A stretch of DNA of 64,000 nt from Bacteroidales bacterium (GTDB lineage Bacteria; Bacteroidota; Bacteroidia; Bacteroidales; F082), in the NCBI GenBank assembly GCA_017965765.1, contig JAGCPJ010000029.1:1-64000 (forward strand). Reading direction: 5' to 3'. The stretch's first letter is position 1, and every line of letters begins with the position of its first letter. A program made the position numbers and the translations under genes. The notes under the pieces were generated by a model. The model searched no databases, had not been told where the DNA came from, and saw only the letters and a program-made list of their open reading frames with translations. Below are positions 52,434 through 60,478 of this stretch, one piece after another.

Positions 52434-53351
52434 TTATTGAAGTTTCTGGTTGATCATCTCGACCAGTTGATTCTCCGCATCTTTCAGCATACTCTCATCC
52501 GTGGGGAACGGGAGCGGTTGCTGCTTCAGTCGAGACAAGGTCTGCTCGGAGCAGGCCTCCTGTGGACCCTCGACCACGGTATAGTTGTGCTCGAATTTGG
52601 AGGTCACGTCAAAGGGCATCGCGAGCAGCAGTCGCTTGCTTCTCGGATCGATGAAGTTCACTTTGCCCTTGATGGTGGCGCTTTTGCTGAGCACATGGTC
52701 GGTCACATTCGCAGTGAGGTTGCCCTTCGTCTCCTTGAAGGAAACGGCTTCGTCACGGTTGGCACCGACTTGATGCTGGCGGATATCGATGTGCATCATT
52801 TTGGAGAGGTCGCCATATCGGCGTGCCAAGGATTTCAGCTTGAACTCGTTGAGTCGTGAGTTGTCCCTGTTAATGCCTTCCAACCGCCTGATCATCCGGT
52901 CGGTCTGGTCCAAATCGGGGGTGTTGCTTCCGAGTTGCTGTGTGATGACGGCTGCCAGATAGGCGTCGGCTTTGTTTCTCGAGGATTGTATCTCATCGTC
53001 AAGGTCGAGCGTGACGTAGTTGATCTGTTTCTTGAGGTCCCTGGGAAGGCAAGCCAAAGCATCGTTGCGTCCTTTCATGCTGCAGTAACGCTCAAATACC
53101 TCGGGCCACACCTCGGGCTTTCCGGTGGCTTTCAGCGCCTGAATGCGTTCGTGGTCTGCCTGGTTGGCTCGGTGGTAGGACTCGACAACCATGGTCAGCA
53201 GTTTGTTGTTGAGTCGCCCGGAACAAATCTTTTCGGCGTTGTTCATGATGACCTGGTCATATTCCTGTGCTTGATAAAGTTTCTTCGTGGTGTTGCAGGA
53301 GCAAACAAAAAGGGTAGCCAAAATGGCCAAGGGAAAGATGATCTTTTTCAT
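52434..53351 (-). CDS. Hypothetical lipoprotein
   Basis: A 305-residue lipoprotein with lipobox LFVCSC. The mature N-terminus (TTKKLYQAQEYDQVIMNNAE) looks like a TPR-type helical pair, the middle is helical and charged, and the C-terminal third is beta-rich (ATIKGKVNFIDPRSKRLLLA). I do not recognise a family. The ATG at 53351 was chosen because it starts the signal peptide; 28 upstream codons overlap the divergent promoter region. Function unknown. Confidence 0.75.
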   Translation of the reverse strand: MKKIIFPLAILATLFVCSCNTTKKLYQAQEYDQVIMNNAEKICSGRLNNKLLTMVVESYHRANQADHERIQALKATGKPEVWPEVFERYCSMKGRNDALACLPRDLKKQINYVTLDLDDEIQSSRNKADAYLAAVITQQLGSNTPDLDQTDRMIRRLEGINRDNSRLNEFKLKSLARRYGDLSKMMHIDIRQHQVGANRDEAVSFKETKGNLTANVTDHVLSKSATIKGKVNFIDPRSKRLLLAMPFDVTSKFEHNYTVVEGPQEACSEQTLSRLKQQPLPFPTDESMLKDAENQLVEMINQKLQ

Positions 53352-53405
53352 GGCTTGCAATTGATACAAATTACAAAACATTGCAAAAATCGCACCAAAA
53401 AACAC

Positions 53406-53413
53406 TATTTTTG
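53406..53413 (+). promoter_or_regulatory. Promoter -7 box touching the polyprenyl synthase start
   Basis: TATTTTTG ends four bases before the ATG, implying a leaderless or nearly leaderless mRNA. Confidence 0.6.
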
Positions 53414-53417
53414 CGTC

Positions 53418-54389
53418 ATGGAAAAGATTTGGCAACTACAAAGTGATTTCACTGCTTTCATGGACTCAGTGGAGTTTGTGAGGACGCCCAAGGACTTGTA
53501 TGAGCCCGTAGCCTACACGGTGTTACAGGAAGGGAAACGCATTCGTCCCATGCTTTGTTTGCTTGCCTGCGACATGTTTGGCGGTAAGTTTGACGATGCC
53601 AAATATCCAGCATTGGCGTTGGAGACGGCGCACAACTTCACTTTGATCCATGACGATGTCATTGATCAGGCCCCTCTACGCAGAGGTCTTCCATCGGTTT
53701 ATAAGCAGTGGAGCACAAATACGGCAATCCTTTCTGGTGACGCTGCCTTGTTCATGGCCTACGAGTTCGCGCTAAAAACTCCCCAAAGTGCGGACTGCGT
53801 GTCGTTGTTGACTAAAGTGATGCGGGAGGTTCACGAAGGGCAGCGGTATGACCTGGATTTTGAGACCCAAACTGAGGTGACCATTCCAGAATATCTTGAA
53901 ATGATCCGATTGAAAACGGCGGTGCTTATGGCTACCAGTTTGCAGATGGGGGCCTTGATTGCAGGGGCTGACGAAGACGATCAGCAGCGGCTGTACGATT
54001 TCGGCATTGCCATCGGGATGGCTTTCCAATTGCAGGATGACATCCTGGACTGTTACAGCGACGCATCGGTTTTCGGCAAGGTAGCGAGCGGCGACATCGT
54101 GGAGAACAAGAAGACGATGATGCTCTTGACGGCATTGGACTTGGCTGATCCGCAACAAAGTGCAAGACTGAGGGACCTTTTTTCAGGGGAGATTCCGATC
54201 AACCCTCAGAAAAAGATCGACGAGGTCATCGCCATCTATGATGTATTGGGTGTCAAAGAGGCGGTAGAGCGCACGATGATGGAGTATTTTCACCAGGCCT
54301 TTTCTTATCTTGATCGGGTTAAACTGCCAGACGTTAAGAAGTTGCCGCTCCGCCAATATGCAGAATTGCTCATTGGAAGGGAGAAATGA
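53418..54389 (+). CDS. Short-chain polyprenyl diphosphate synthase
   Basis: Builds isoprenoid diphosphates from IPP and an allylic primer. The first Asp-rich motif is Asp79-Asp80-x-x-Asp83 (DDVID) and the second Asp207-Asp208-x-x-Asp211 (DDILD). The first motif lacks the two-residue insertion typical of bacterial FPP synthases, and Phe74 sits five residues before it, a pattern associated with C20 (GGPP) products. Length is 323 residues. FPP synthase remains possible. An intrinsic terminator follows immediately. Confidence 0.9.
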   Translation: MEKIWQLQSDFTAFMDSVEFVRTPKDLYEPVAYTVLQEGKRIRPMLCLLACDMFGGKFDDAKYPALALETAHNFTLIHDDVIDQAPLRRGLPSVYKQWSTNTAILSGDAALFMAYEFALKTPQSADCVSLLTKVMREVHEGQRYDLDFETQTEVTIPEYLEMIRLKTAVLMATSLQMGALIAGADEDDQQRLYDFGIAIGMAFQLQDDILDCYSDASVFGKVASGDIVENKKTMMLLTALDLADPQQSARLRDLFSGEIPINPQKKIDEVIAIYDVLGVKEAVERTMMEYFHQAFSYLDRVKLPDVKKLPLRQYAELLIGREK

Positions 54390-54391
54390 AA

Positions 54392-54419
54392 AAAAGCAGG
54401 CCGGTCAGCCTGCTTTTTT
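54392..54419. terminator. Terminator after polyprenyl synthase
   Basis: Stem AAAAGCAGGC / GCCTGCTTTT with loop CGGTCA and further T. The A-run makes it usable for the convergent Lys-rich gene as well. Confidence 0.9.
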
Positions 54420-54437
54420 GTTTCTTTTAAGTGCTTC

Positions 54438-54971
54438 TTAGCGGTTGGTAGCTTGTGAAGAGGTGGAGGCGTTAGCCGTTCCTTTTTCCTTCTTGATGGT
54501 TTTGGGCTTCAGGCTTTCTTTCTTTTCGGGAGTCTTCTTGAAAGTAGCTTTGCCGTCGGCGCTTTTGGTTGACGCTGCAGTGGGTTTTTCGTCCTTCATT
54601 GATTTCTTGACGCTTTTTTTAGCAGTGCGTTCGCTAGCGTTTACAGCGGCCTTGCCAGTGTTCTTCTTGGCTTCATCTTTGGGAGCTTGCTTCAGGGTCT
54701 CTTTCTTGACATCCTGTTTGACGGTAGCTGGCTTGGCATCGTTGTTGCCCTTCGGGTCAACCACTTTGTTTTCAACTTTCTTGTGCTCTTCGTTCTTGAT
54801 TTCGACTTTCTTAGCGTCATCTTTAGCGGGAGTGTCTTTCTTGATGGTGCTGGTAGCGGCCGGTTTGGCTTTGCTTTCCTTCTGAGGAGTTGTAGCGCTT
54901 CTGTCCTGAGCGTTGAGGTTCATGCTGATGGCGAAGATGGCCATAACACCGAGTACTAATGCTTTTTTCAT
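54438..54971 (-). CDS. Lys/Ala/Thr-rich low-complexity exported protein
   Basis: A 177-residue protein: signal peptide (KKALVLGVMAIFAISMNLNA) followed by about 155 residues dominated by Lys, Ala, Thr, Glu and Asp with almost no hydrophobic residues (for example KKSVKKSMKDEKPTAASTKS). The composition recalls histone H1-like tails, but the signal peptide indicates a periplasmic or outer location. No family recognised. It could be a cell-wall-binding or polyanion-binding protein; that is speculation from charge alone. Confidence 0.7.
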   Translation of the reverse strand: MKKALVLGVMAIFAISMNLNAQDRSATTPQKESKAKPAATSTIKKDTPAKDDAKKVEIKNEEHKKVENKVVDPKGNNDAKPATVKQDVKKETLKQAPKDEAKKNTGKAAVNASERTAKKSVKKSMKDEKPTAASTKSADGKATFKKTPEKKESLKPKTIKKEKGTANASTSSQATNR

Positions 54972-55040
54972 AATGATGTAATTTTTAAGTTATTGAATTA
55001 GGTTTATTTGAAAATTTCTTTCTTTTTTCGTTTACAACCA

Positions 55041-55048
55041 CAAAAATA
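55041..55048 (-). promoter_or_regulatory. Promoter -7 box for the Lys-rich gene
   Basis: TATTTTTG on the minus strand with a leader of about 63 bases. The rest of the 54972-55097 gap is AT-rich with no further feature seen. Confidence 0.5.
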
Positions 55049-55097
55049 TCAATATCCGTACCAAAAAGCAAATTATTTTGAAATTAATTGAAAAAAA

Positions 55098-56306
55098 TCA
55101 TAAAAAAAGACAACTATCTCCATAACTCAGGAATCGATAACCATGGCTGAGTGCATGTAAATAGACGTCTTTCCAGCGATCTCCAATAAGTGCAGACACC
55201 AAGAGTAACAAAGTGCTTTTGGGTTGATGAAAGTTGGTAATCAGTCCGCTGACGACCTTCATTTTATAACTAGGTGCGATCATCAAGGCGGTGCTGGCCT
55301 CCAGATGGGACAGGTGATGCAGTTCAAGATAATCAAGGAGGTGCTGCAATGATTGCAGGGTACTCAACTCGGGGTGTGTCTCGTAAGGATACCATTGTTC
55401 TACATGAAGGGGCCGAAGGGCCATGCCTTGTTCTTCCAGCAGCATGCCGATCCAATAAAGACTTTCCAGGGTCCGAGTACTGGTGGTGCCCACGGGAATG
55501 ATGTCGCCTCCAACGTGGCGCTGCAAGTTTTGGATCAGCGACTTGTTGACGACGATGGTCTCCGAGTGCATGGCGTGTTCGCCAATGGTTGCGGTGGAGA
55601 CGGGCTTGAAGGTCCCGGCGCCGACGTGCAAGGTGACCTTATCCATCTCAAAACCCCTCGCTTTGAGTTGTTCCATCAAGGGTTGGGTGAAATGCAGTCC
55701 CGCCGTGGGTGCGGCTACCGAACCGTCGTAACGGGCGAACACCGTCTGGTAACGGTCGCGGTCTTCCGGCTCGGCATCCCGATGAAGATAGGGCGGGAGC
55801 GGGATCTCTCCAGCGGCTTCCAAGATGGAAGCGAAAGAAATCTCCGCAGGCGACCAGGAGAACTCGATTTCCGAATGTTGGTCGTATTGTGCCAAACGAG
55901 TCGCCGAGAGTATCACGGCTTCACCGTTGATCATCAAAGGCAGACGTAATGCCCCTTCGCGCCATCGCTTTGAATTCCCCACCAGACATTTCCACCGAAC
56001 AGGTGAAGCACTACTGAAAGCAAGCTGATAGTCTTCTTCGGGTTCCAGACAAAAAATCTCAATATGGGATCCGGTATCCTTGGTGAACTGCAACCTGGCG
56101 CGAATCACCTTGGTTTCATTGAAGATCAACAAGGCCTTCGCTGGCAGGTAATCTCCGATGTGCTTGAACTGCGAGTCTTGGATCTGGCCGTTCTTTAGCA
56201 CCAGCAGTTTGGAGGCATCCCGTTCCGGCAGGGGATATTTCGCAATGCGTTCGTCGGGGAGAGGGTAATCGTAGGTCTCAATGGCGATGTTTTTGATGTC
56301 GTTCAT
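55098..56306 (-). CDS. queA: tRNA preQ1 ribosyltransferase-isomerase QueA
   Basis: QueA transfers the ribosyl part of SAM to preQ1 at tRNA position 34, forming epoxyqueuosine. Diagnostic segments are YPLPERDASKLLVL near the N-terminus, AAPTAGLHFTQPLMEQL, VTLHVGAGTFKPV, GTTSTRTLESL and LITNFHQPKSTLLLLVSAL. At 402 residues it is the longer Bacteroidota type compared with about 350 in Proteobacteria. A minus-strand promoter lies 16 bases upstream. No other queuosine gene is in the window. Confidence 0.95.
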   Translation of the reverse strand: MNDIKNIAIETYDYPLPDERIAKYPLPERDASKLLVLKNGQIQDSQFKHIGDYLPAKALLIFNETKVIRARLQFTKDTGSHIEIFCLEPEEDYQLAFSSASPVRWKCLVGNSKRWREGALRLPLMINGEAVILSATRLAQYDQHSEIEFSWSPAEISFASILEAAGEIPLPPYLHRDAEPEDRDRYQTVFARYDGSVAAPTAGLHFTQPLMEQLKARGFEMDKVTLHVGAGTFKPVSTATIGEHAMHSETIVVNKSLIQNLQRHVGGDIIPVGTTSTRTLESLYWIGMLLEEQGMALRPLHVEQWYPYETHPELSTLQSLQHLLDYLELHHLSHLEASTALMIAPSYKMKVVSGLITNFHQPKSTLLLLVSALIGDRWKDVYLHALSHGYRFLSYGDSCLFL

Positions 56307-56322
56307 CCTGGTAATTTTTTGG

Positions 56323-56330
56323 CAAATGTA
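56323..56330 (-). promoter_or_regulatory. Promoter -7 box for queA
   Basis: TACATTTG on the minus strand, 16 bases before the queA ATG. Confidence 0.6.
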
Positions 56331-56344
56331 AGATTTACTTTTTC

Positions 56345-56352
56345 TATATTTG
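56345..56352 (+). promoter_or_regulatory. Promoter -7 box for the beta-helix gene
   Basis: TATATTTG, 18 bases before the ATG pair of the beta-helix gene. Confidence 0.6.
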
Positions 56353-56370
56353 CAAAACTAAACGAAAAAG

Positions 56371-57951
56371 ATGATGAGAAAAGGCTGTTTCATATTATTT
56401 ATATTAATGGTGTGGGCCTGCACGGGTCAAGCGCAATCGTTGTCCGTCATGGGTGCCCAAACGGGTGTCTGGGATGCCGATACCGTGCACGTGTCCGGGG
56501 ATGTGGTCGTTCAAGATTCCTTGGTGGTGCTTCCCGGCACGGTGGTGCTGTTTGATCGTTTCTTCAGCATTACGGTTGGCGATAACGCGGTTTTTCGTGC
56601 CCTGGGAACGGCCGAGGACAGCATCCGTTTCACTGTCGCCGACACCACGGGGATGTCGCTCTATAACAGTGGACGAGGCGGTTGGAATGGCATTGCGATC
56701 AACAAAGCCAAACAAGTCCAATTGGACTACTGCATCCTGGAATATGGGAAAGCCGCCAATGAGATGGACCAGCGGGGCGGTGCCTTGAATGTGACAAATA
56801 GCCGGAATGTGACGATTACCAACTGCTCCTTGAAGAACAACTTCTCAAGGGATCGCGGTGGTGCCGTCCATGCCGAAGACTCGCACCTGGTCTTCAAGGA
56901 TTGCCAGTTCCTGAGGAACAAGGTCTATACGGAAGACAATGTGTTTGCCATGTATGGCGGTGCTGCGGATTTCTTGCGCTGCGACGTGGAGATGAGAGGC
57001 ATGGAGCTACGTGAGAACTATGGCCCCTCCTGTATCGGAGGCGCGTTAAGTTTTGATAGCTGCTCCGTTGTCATGGATCGGGCCGTTTTTGCCGACAATA
57101 TCGGCTTGAATGGCGGGGGCATGTATCTCATGCGTTGCAATCACAAGGAGTGCCGGCTGTCGAACCTTTTGTTTGACGGCAACTTCTCGGGACATTTCGG
57201 TGGTGGCATGGCGTTGGCGGATGCTTCTCCGGAGATCTATAACATGTTGGTCTATAACAACACCTCGGAAGGCGTCAGCTGCAACGGTGTCTTCTTCTAT
57301 CAATATTGCTCCCCGAAGTTGACCAATTGCATTGTCTATGGCAATTATCCCGACAATGGTCGTGATACTACGCAGATGTGGATCTGGACTTTTGAAGGTC
57401 ACGCCCCGGAAATACGGAATTGTCTCATTGAGGGCGATACAACTTTTATAAGAGGTGCGTACTTGATGAAAGTCTTTGAAGACAATATCGACGCGGATCC
57501 TTTGTTTGTGGATGCGGAAAACCATGACTTCCGCCTGTCGGAAGACAGCCCCTGCCGCGACGCGGGATGGTTGGGAACGCCTCAGGAGGTGCTGGAAGGC
57601 TTGGACCTTGGCGGACTTGCCCGTTTGGTCAACCAACGCATCGACATTGGTCCCTACGAATATTCGCCTGCGGGTGTGGATGAGCCACTGCCCCAACTTC
57701 CGTTTGCCCGCTTGATCGGCAATCCCCTAAGGCCTGAGAGTCGCCTCGTCTTGGAGCTGAACCAGGCGGAGGCAGTGAAGGTAAAGGTCTATTCGCTGAC
57801 GGGTAGGGAGATAGCTGCCTATGCGTTTCCCTGCGTCAAGGGGGTAAATGAGATGCGACTCGGAACGTTGACCGATAGGCTGGCCTCGGGCGTTTATCTC
57901 CTTGAAATCGTGGCCGGATCGCGGAAGTGTATATTAAAAGCGGTGAGATGA
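56371..57951 (+). CDS. Secreted right-handed beta-helix protein with T9SS sorting domain
   Basis: A 526-residue exported protein (signal to CTGQAQ). The body is a pectate-lyase-like parallel beta-helix with repeating coils such as GGALNVTNSRNVTITNCSL, GGAVHAEDSHLVFKDCQFL and GGMYLMRCNHKECRLSNLL, and a choice-of-anchor-like end (DADPLFVDAENHDFRLSED). Catalytic residues were not recognised. Residues about 445-526 are a type A sorting domain (VKVKVYSLTGREIAAYAF, LASGVYLLEIVA). Two consecutive ATGs are possible starts. The pssA gene follows with one base between stop and start. Confidence 0.88.
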   Translation: MMRKGCFILFILMVWACTGQAQSLSVMGAQTGVWDADTVHVSGDVVVQDSLVVLPGTVVLFDRFFSITVGDNAVFRALGTAEDSIRFTVADTTGMSLYNSGRGGWNGIAINKAKQVQLDYCILEYGKAANEMDQRGGALNVTNSRNVTITNCSLKNNFSRDRGGAVHAEDSHLVFKDCQFLRNKVYTEDNVFAMYGGAADFLRCDVEMRGMELRENYGPSCIGGALSFDSCSVVMDRAVFADNIGLNGGGMYLMRCNHKECRLSNLLFDGNFSGHFGGGMALADASPEIYNMLVYNNTSEGVSCNGVFFYQYCSPKLTNCIVYGNYPDNGRDTTQMWIWTFEGHAPEIRNCLIEGDTTFIRGAYLMKVFEDNIDADPLFVDAENHDFRLSEDSPCRDAGWLGTPQEVLEGLDLGGLARLVNQRIDIGPYEYSPAGVDEPLPQLPFARLIGNPLRPESRLVLELNQAEAVKVKVYSLTGREIAAYAFPCVKGVNEMRLGTLTDRLASGVYLLEIVAGSRKCILKAVR

Positions 57952-57952
57952 C

Positions 57953-58660
57953 ATGGGCTTGAGACGACATATTCCAAATACGATTACCTGTTGCAACCTG
58001 TTGTCGGGCTGCTTCTCGATCCTTTTCTCGTTTTCGGGGATGCCGGTGGCTGCGGCGATCATGATTTTTGCAGCAGGTCTGTTCGATTTCTTGGATGGCT
58101 TCACGGCGCGTTTGCTGGATGCTCATTCCCCGATAGGAGGTGACTTGGATTCGCTCTCGGATGTGGTTTCCTTTGGTGTCGCTCCGGGTTTCATCATGTA
58201 TCATTTGATGTGTGAGGGGATGGGGGACCATCTGTTGTGGCCTCTGGGCAAGGTGTCATTGTTCGCCTGTTTTGCCTTTTTGCTCCCCGTCTTTTCGGCG
58301 GTGCGATTGGCAAAATTCAATGTGGACACACGTCAAACTACCTCTTTCATCGGCTTGCCTACGCCGCCGATGGCCATCTTCATGGCCTCGTTGCCGTTGG
58401 CTTTCTGGCAACTTGGGGTGTTGGGACAACCTGTGTTGAACCCTTATCTCTGCTTGGGCGTGGTCCTCTTGTTCTCCGTGATGATGGTTTGTAACCGTCC
58501 CTTTTTCTCATTCAAGATGAAAAAGGCAACCTGGAAAGGCAACGAGGTCAAATGGGTTTTCCTGATCATAGCAGTGTTGGGCCTTGCCATCTTCCAGCTG
58601 GTGGCCTTGCCGTTTATTCTTCTTTCCTACATCTTGATGTCGGTGCTGTTCTACCGTTAG
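57953..58660 (+). CDS. pssA: CDP-diacylglycerol-serine O-phosphatidyltransferase
   Basis: Makes phosphatidylserine, the precursor of phosphatidylethanolamine, in the inner membrane. The CDP-alcohol phosphotransferase motif is complete: [19 protein letters not shown] followed by LDSLSD (DG-x2-AR-x8-G-x3-D-x3-D). Several hydrophobic helices fill the rest; length 235. It starts one base after the beta-helix gene and ends with a four-base overlap with convergent lptB. No decarboxylase gene is adjacent. Confidence 0.92.
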   Translation: MGLRRHIPNTITCCNLLSGCFSILFSFSGMPVAAAIMIFAAGLFDFLDGFTARLLDAHSPIGGDLDSLSDVVSFGVAPGFIMYHLMCEGMGDHLLWPLGKVSLFACFAFLLPVFSAVRLAKFNVDTRQTTSFIGLPTPPMAIFMASLPLAFWQLGVLGQPVLNPYLCLGVVLLFSVMMVCNRPFFSFKMKKATWKGNEVKWVFLIIAVLGLAIFQLVALPFILLSYILMSVLFYR

Positions 58661-59394
58661 AACTCTTTCTTGTGGAGGATGAAGTTGTGTCCGAGATAGA
58701 CGTCGCGGACATGAGGGTCGTCGGCCAGGGATTCGGGCGAGCCTGACATCAGCACCTTGCCTTCGAAGAGCAGGTAGTCGTAATCCGTGATGGAGAGTGT
58801 CTCATGCACGTTATGATCGGTGATGAGCACGCCGATGTTTTTCTTTTTCAGTTTGACGATGATGCGCTGGATGTCTTCCACGGCGATGGGATCGACACCG
58901 GCGAAGGGCTCGTCAAGGAGGATGAAGCTGGGATCGACGGCCAAGGCACGTGCGATCTCCGTCCTTCTTCGTTCGCCTCCTGAGAGTTGGACGCCTTTGT
59001 TCTTGCGCACATGCTGCAGTCCGAATTCATCTAGCAGGCCTTCCAGTTTCTCGTGCCGTTGGTCCTTGGTCATCCCTTTCTTGAACTGCATCACCGAATA
59101 GATGTTGTCCTCGACGCTCATTTGGCGGAATACCGAGGCCTCTTGGGCGAGGTAGCCGATGCCCATCTGCGCTCTCTTGTACATAGGCTCCTCGGTGATC
59201 TCTCGGTCTTCGAGGAACACCTTTCCGGAGAAGGGTTTGATGAGGCCGACGATCATGTAGAAGGTGGTGGTTTTCCCGGCGCCGTTCGGGCCTAACAGTC
59301 CGACGATCTCGCCTTGCTTGAGTTCAACGCTGACATCATTGACGACGGTGCGTTGCTTGTATTTCTTGATCAGGTTTTGAGTCCACAGTTTCAT
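58657..59394 (-). CDS. lptB: LPS export ABC transporter ATPase LptB
   Basis: LptB powers extraction of LPS from the inner membrane by LptFG. Walker A is [12 protein letters not shown], the Q-loop region [19 protein letters not shown] is characteristic of LptB, the signature is [15 protein letters not shown], Walker [14 protein letters not shown] and the switch His is in [10 protein letters not shown]. Length is 245 residues. Its ATG overlaps the kdsD stop as ATGA, the same pairing of Kdo synthesis and LPS export seen in many Gram-negatives. Confidence 0.95.
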   Translation of the reverse strand: MKLWTQNLIKKYKQRTVVNDVSVELKQGEIVGLLGPNGAGKTTTFYMIVGLIKPFSGKVFLEDREITEEPMYKRAQMGIGYLAQEASVFRQMSVEDNIYSVMQFKKGMTKDQRHEKLEGLLDEFGLQHVRKNKGVQLSGGERRRTEIARALAVDPSFILLDEPFAGVDPIAVEDIQRIIVKLKKKNIGVLITDHNVHETLSITDYDYLLFEGKVLMSGSPESLADDPHVRDVYLGHNFILHKKEF

Positions 59395-60356
59395 AGTACG
59401 CCTTCTTTTAAGATATCGTGAAGATGGATGACACCTACGTAGTGGCCGTTTTGGAGCACGGGGAGTTGGGTGATGCTGTTGTGGCGCATCTTGTGCAGTG
59501 CATCGGCCACGAGATCGTTCTCGTCGATGGTCTTAGGGTCGGGGGTCATGATCTCCTTGGCTTTGACATGTTCGATGTCGGGATGTTTCAACAACATGCG
59601 ACGCAGGTCGCCGTCGGTGATGATGCCCATGAGCTTGCCCTGGTCGGTGACGACGGCGGCGCCCAGGCGTTTCTTGGTCATCTCGATGATGACTTGTGCC
59701 AGGCTGTCATCGGGGCCGACTTCGGGTTTCTCATTGTTGATATAGAGGTCCTTGACCCGCAGGTAAAGTTGTTTGCCCAAGGCGCCTCCTGGATGGAATT
59801 TGGCGAAATCTTCCGTGGAGAAGCCTCGGCATTTCATCAGGCAGATGGCCAAGGCGTCGCCCATGACGAGTTGAGCCGTGGTGCTGGAGGTGGGGGCGAG
59901 GTTGTCAGGAAGGGCCTCGTTGCCTACGGTGCAGTCCAGTACAAGGTCGGCCTGTTGCGCCAGATAGCTGTTGCTGTTGCCCACCATGGCGATGATGGTG
60001 TTGCCTCTGAGTTTGATCAACGGCACCAGCACTTTGATTTCAGGCGTCTCCCCGCTTTTGGAGAGCAGGACGACCAAATCGTTTTCGCGGATGATCCCCA
60101 GGTCGCCGTGGATGGCATCGGCGGCGTGCATGAAAACCGAAGAAGTGCCGGTAGAGTTCATCGTTGCGGCAATCTTCTGGGCGATGATGGCGCTTTTCCC
60201 AATGCCTGAAAAGACGATGTTGCCTTTGTTCTCAAGCATCAGTCGGACAGTTTCGTTGAAGCTTTCATTGAGCAACGGAATGAGATTCTTAATCGCAATT
60301 GACTCGTTTTCAACGACTTGAACAGCTATTCTATGGATTTCTTCAAAAGAAAGCAT
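59391..60356 (-). CDS. kdsD: Arabinose-5-phosphate isomerase (KpsF/GutQ family)
   Basis: Converts ribulose-5-phosphate to arabinose-5-phosphate, the first step to Kdo. An N-terminal SIS domain ([44 protein letters not shown]) is followed by two CBS domains (from about residue 200: [13 protein letters not shown] and [13 protein letters not shown]). Length is 321 residues. It is translationally coupled to lptB. A minus-strand promoter lies upstream, facing the recQ promoter. Confidence 0.94.
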   Translation of the reverse strand: MLSFEEIHRIAVQVVENESIAIKNLIPLLNESFNETVRLMLENKGNIVFSGIGKSAIIAQKIAATMNSTGTSSVFMHAADAIHGDLGIIRENDLVVLLSKSGETPEIKVLVPLIKLRGNTIIAMVGNSNSYLAQQADLVLDCTVGNEALPDNLAPTSSTTAQLVMGDALAICLMKCRGFSTEDFAKFHPGGALGKQLYLRVKDLYINNEKPEVGPDDSLAQVIIEMTKKRLGAAVVTDQGKLMGIITDGDLRRMLLKHPDIEHVKAKEIMTPDPKTIDENDLVADALHKMRHNSITQLPVLQNGHYVGVIHLHDILKEGVL

Positions 60357-60398
60357 TTTTTTATTGTTTTTTTCTTGCCTTGAACAAACAATTAATTA

Positions 60399-60406
60399 TA
60401 ACTTTG
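60399..60406 (+). promoter_or_regulatory. Promoter -7 box for recQ
   Basis: TAACTTTG; the predicted leader of about 65 bases crosses the oppositely oriented kdsD promoter. Confidence 0.55.
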
Positions 60407-60437
60407 TAAGGATAACGGTTGTTTTTGTAAGAGATTG

Positions 60438-60445
60438 CAAATATA
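60438..60445 (-). promoter_or_regulatory. Promoter -7 box for kdsD-lptB
   Basis: TATATTTG on the minus strand; its transcript would run back through the recQ promoter, giving overlapping 5' ends of about 20 bases. Confidence 0.5.
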
Positions 60446-60478
60446 CTTGAAAAGTTTGGATAACCAAAAAGAGAAACT

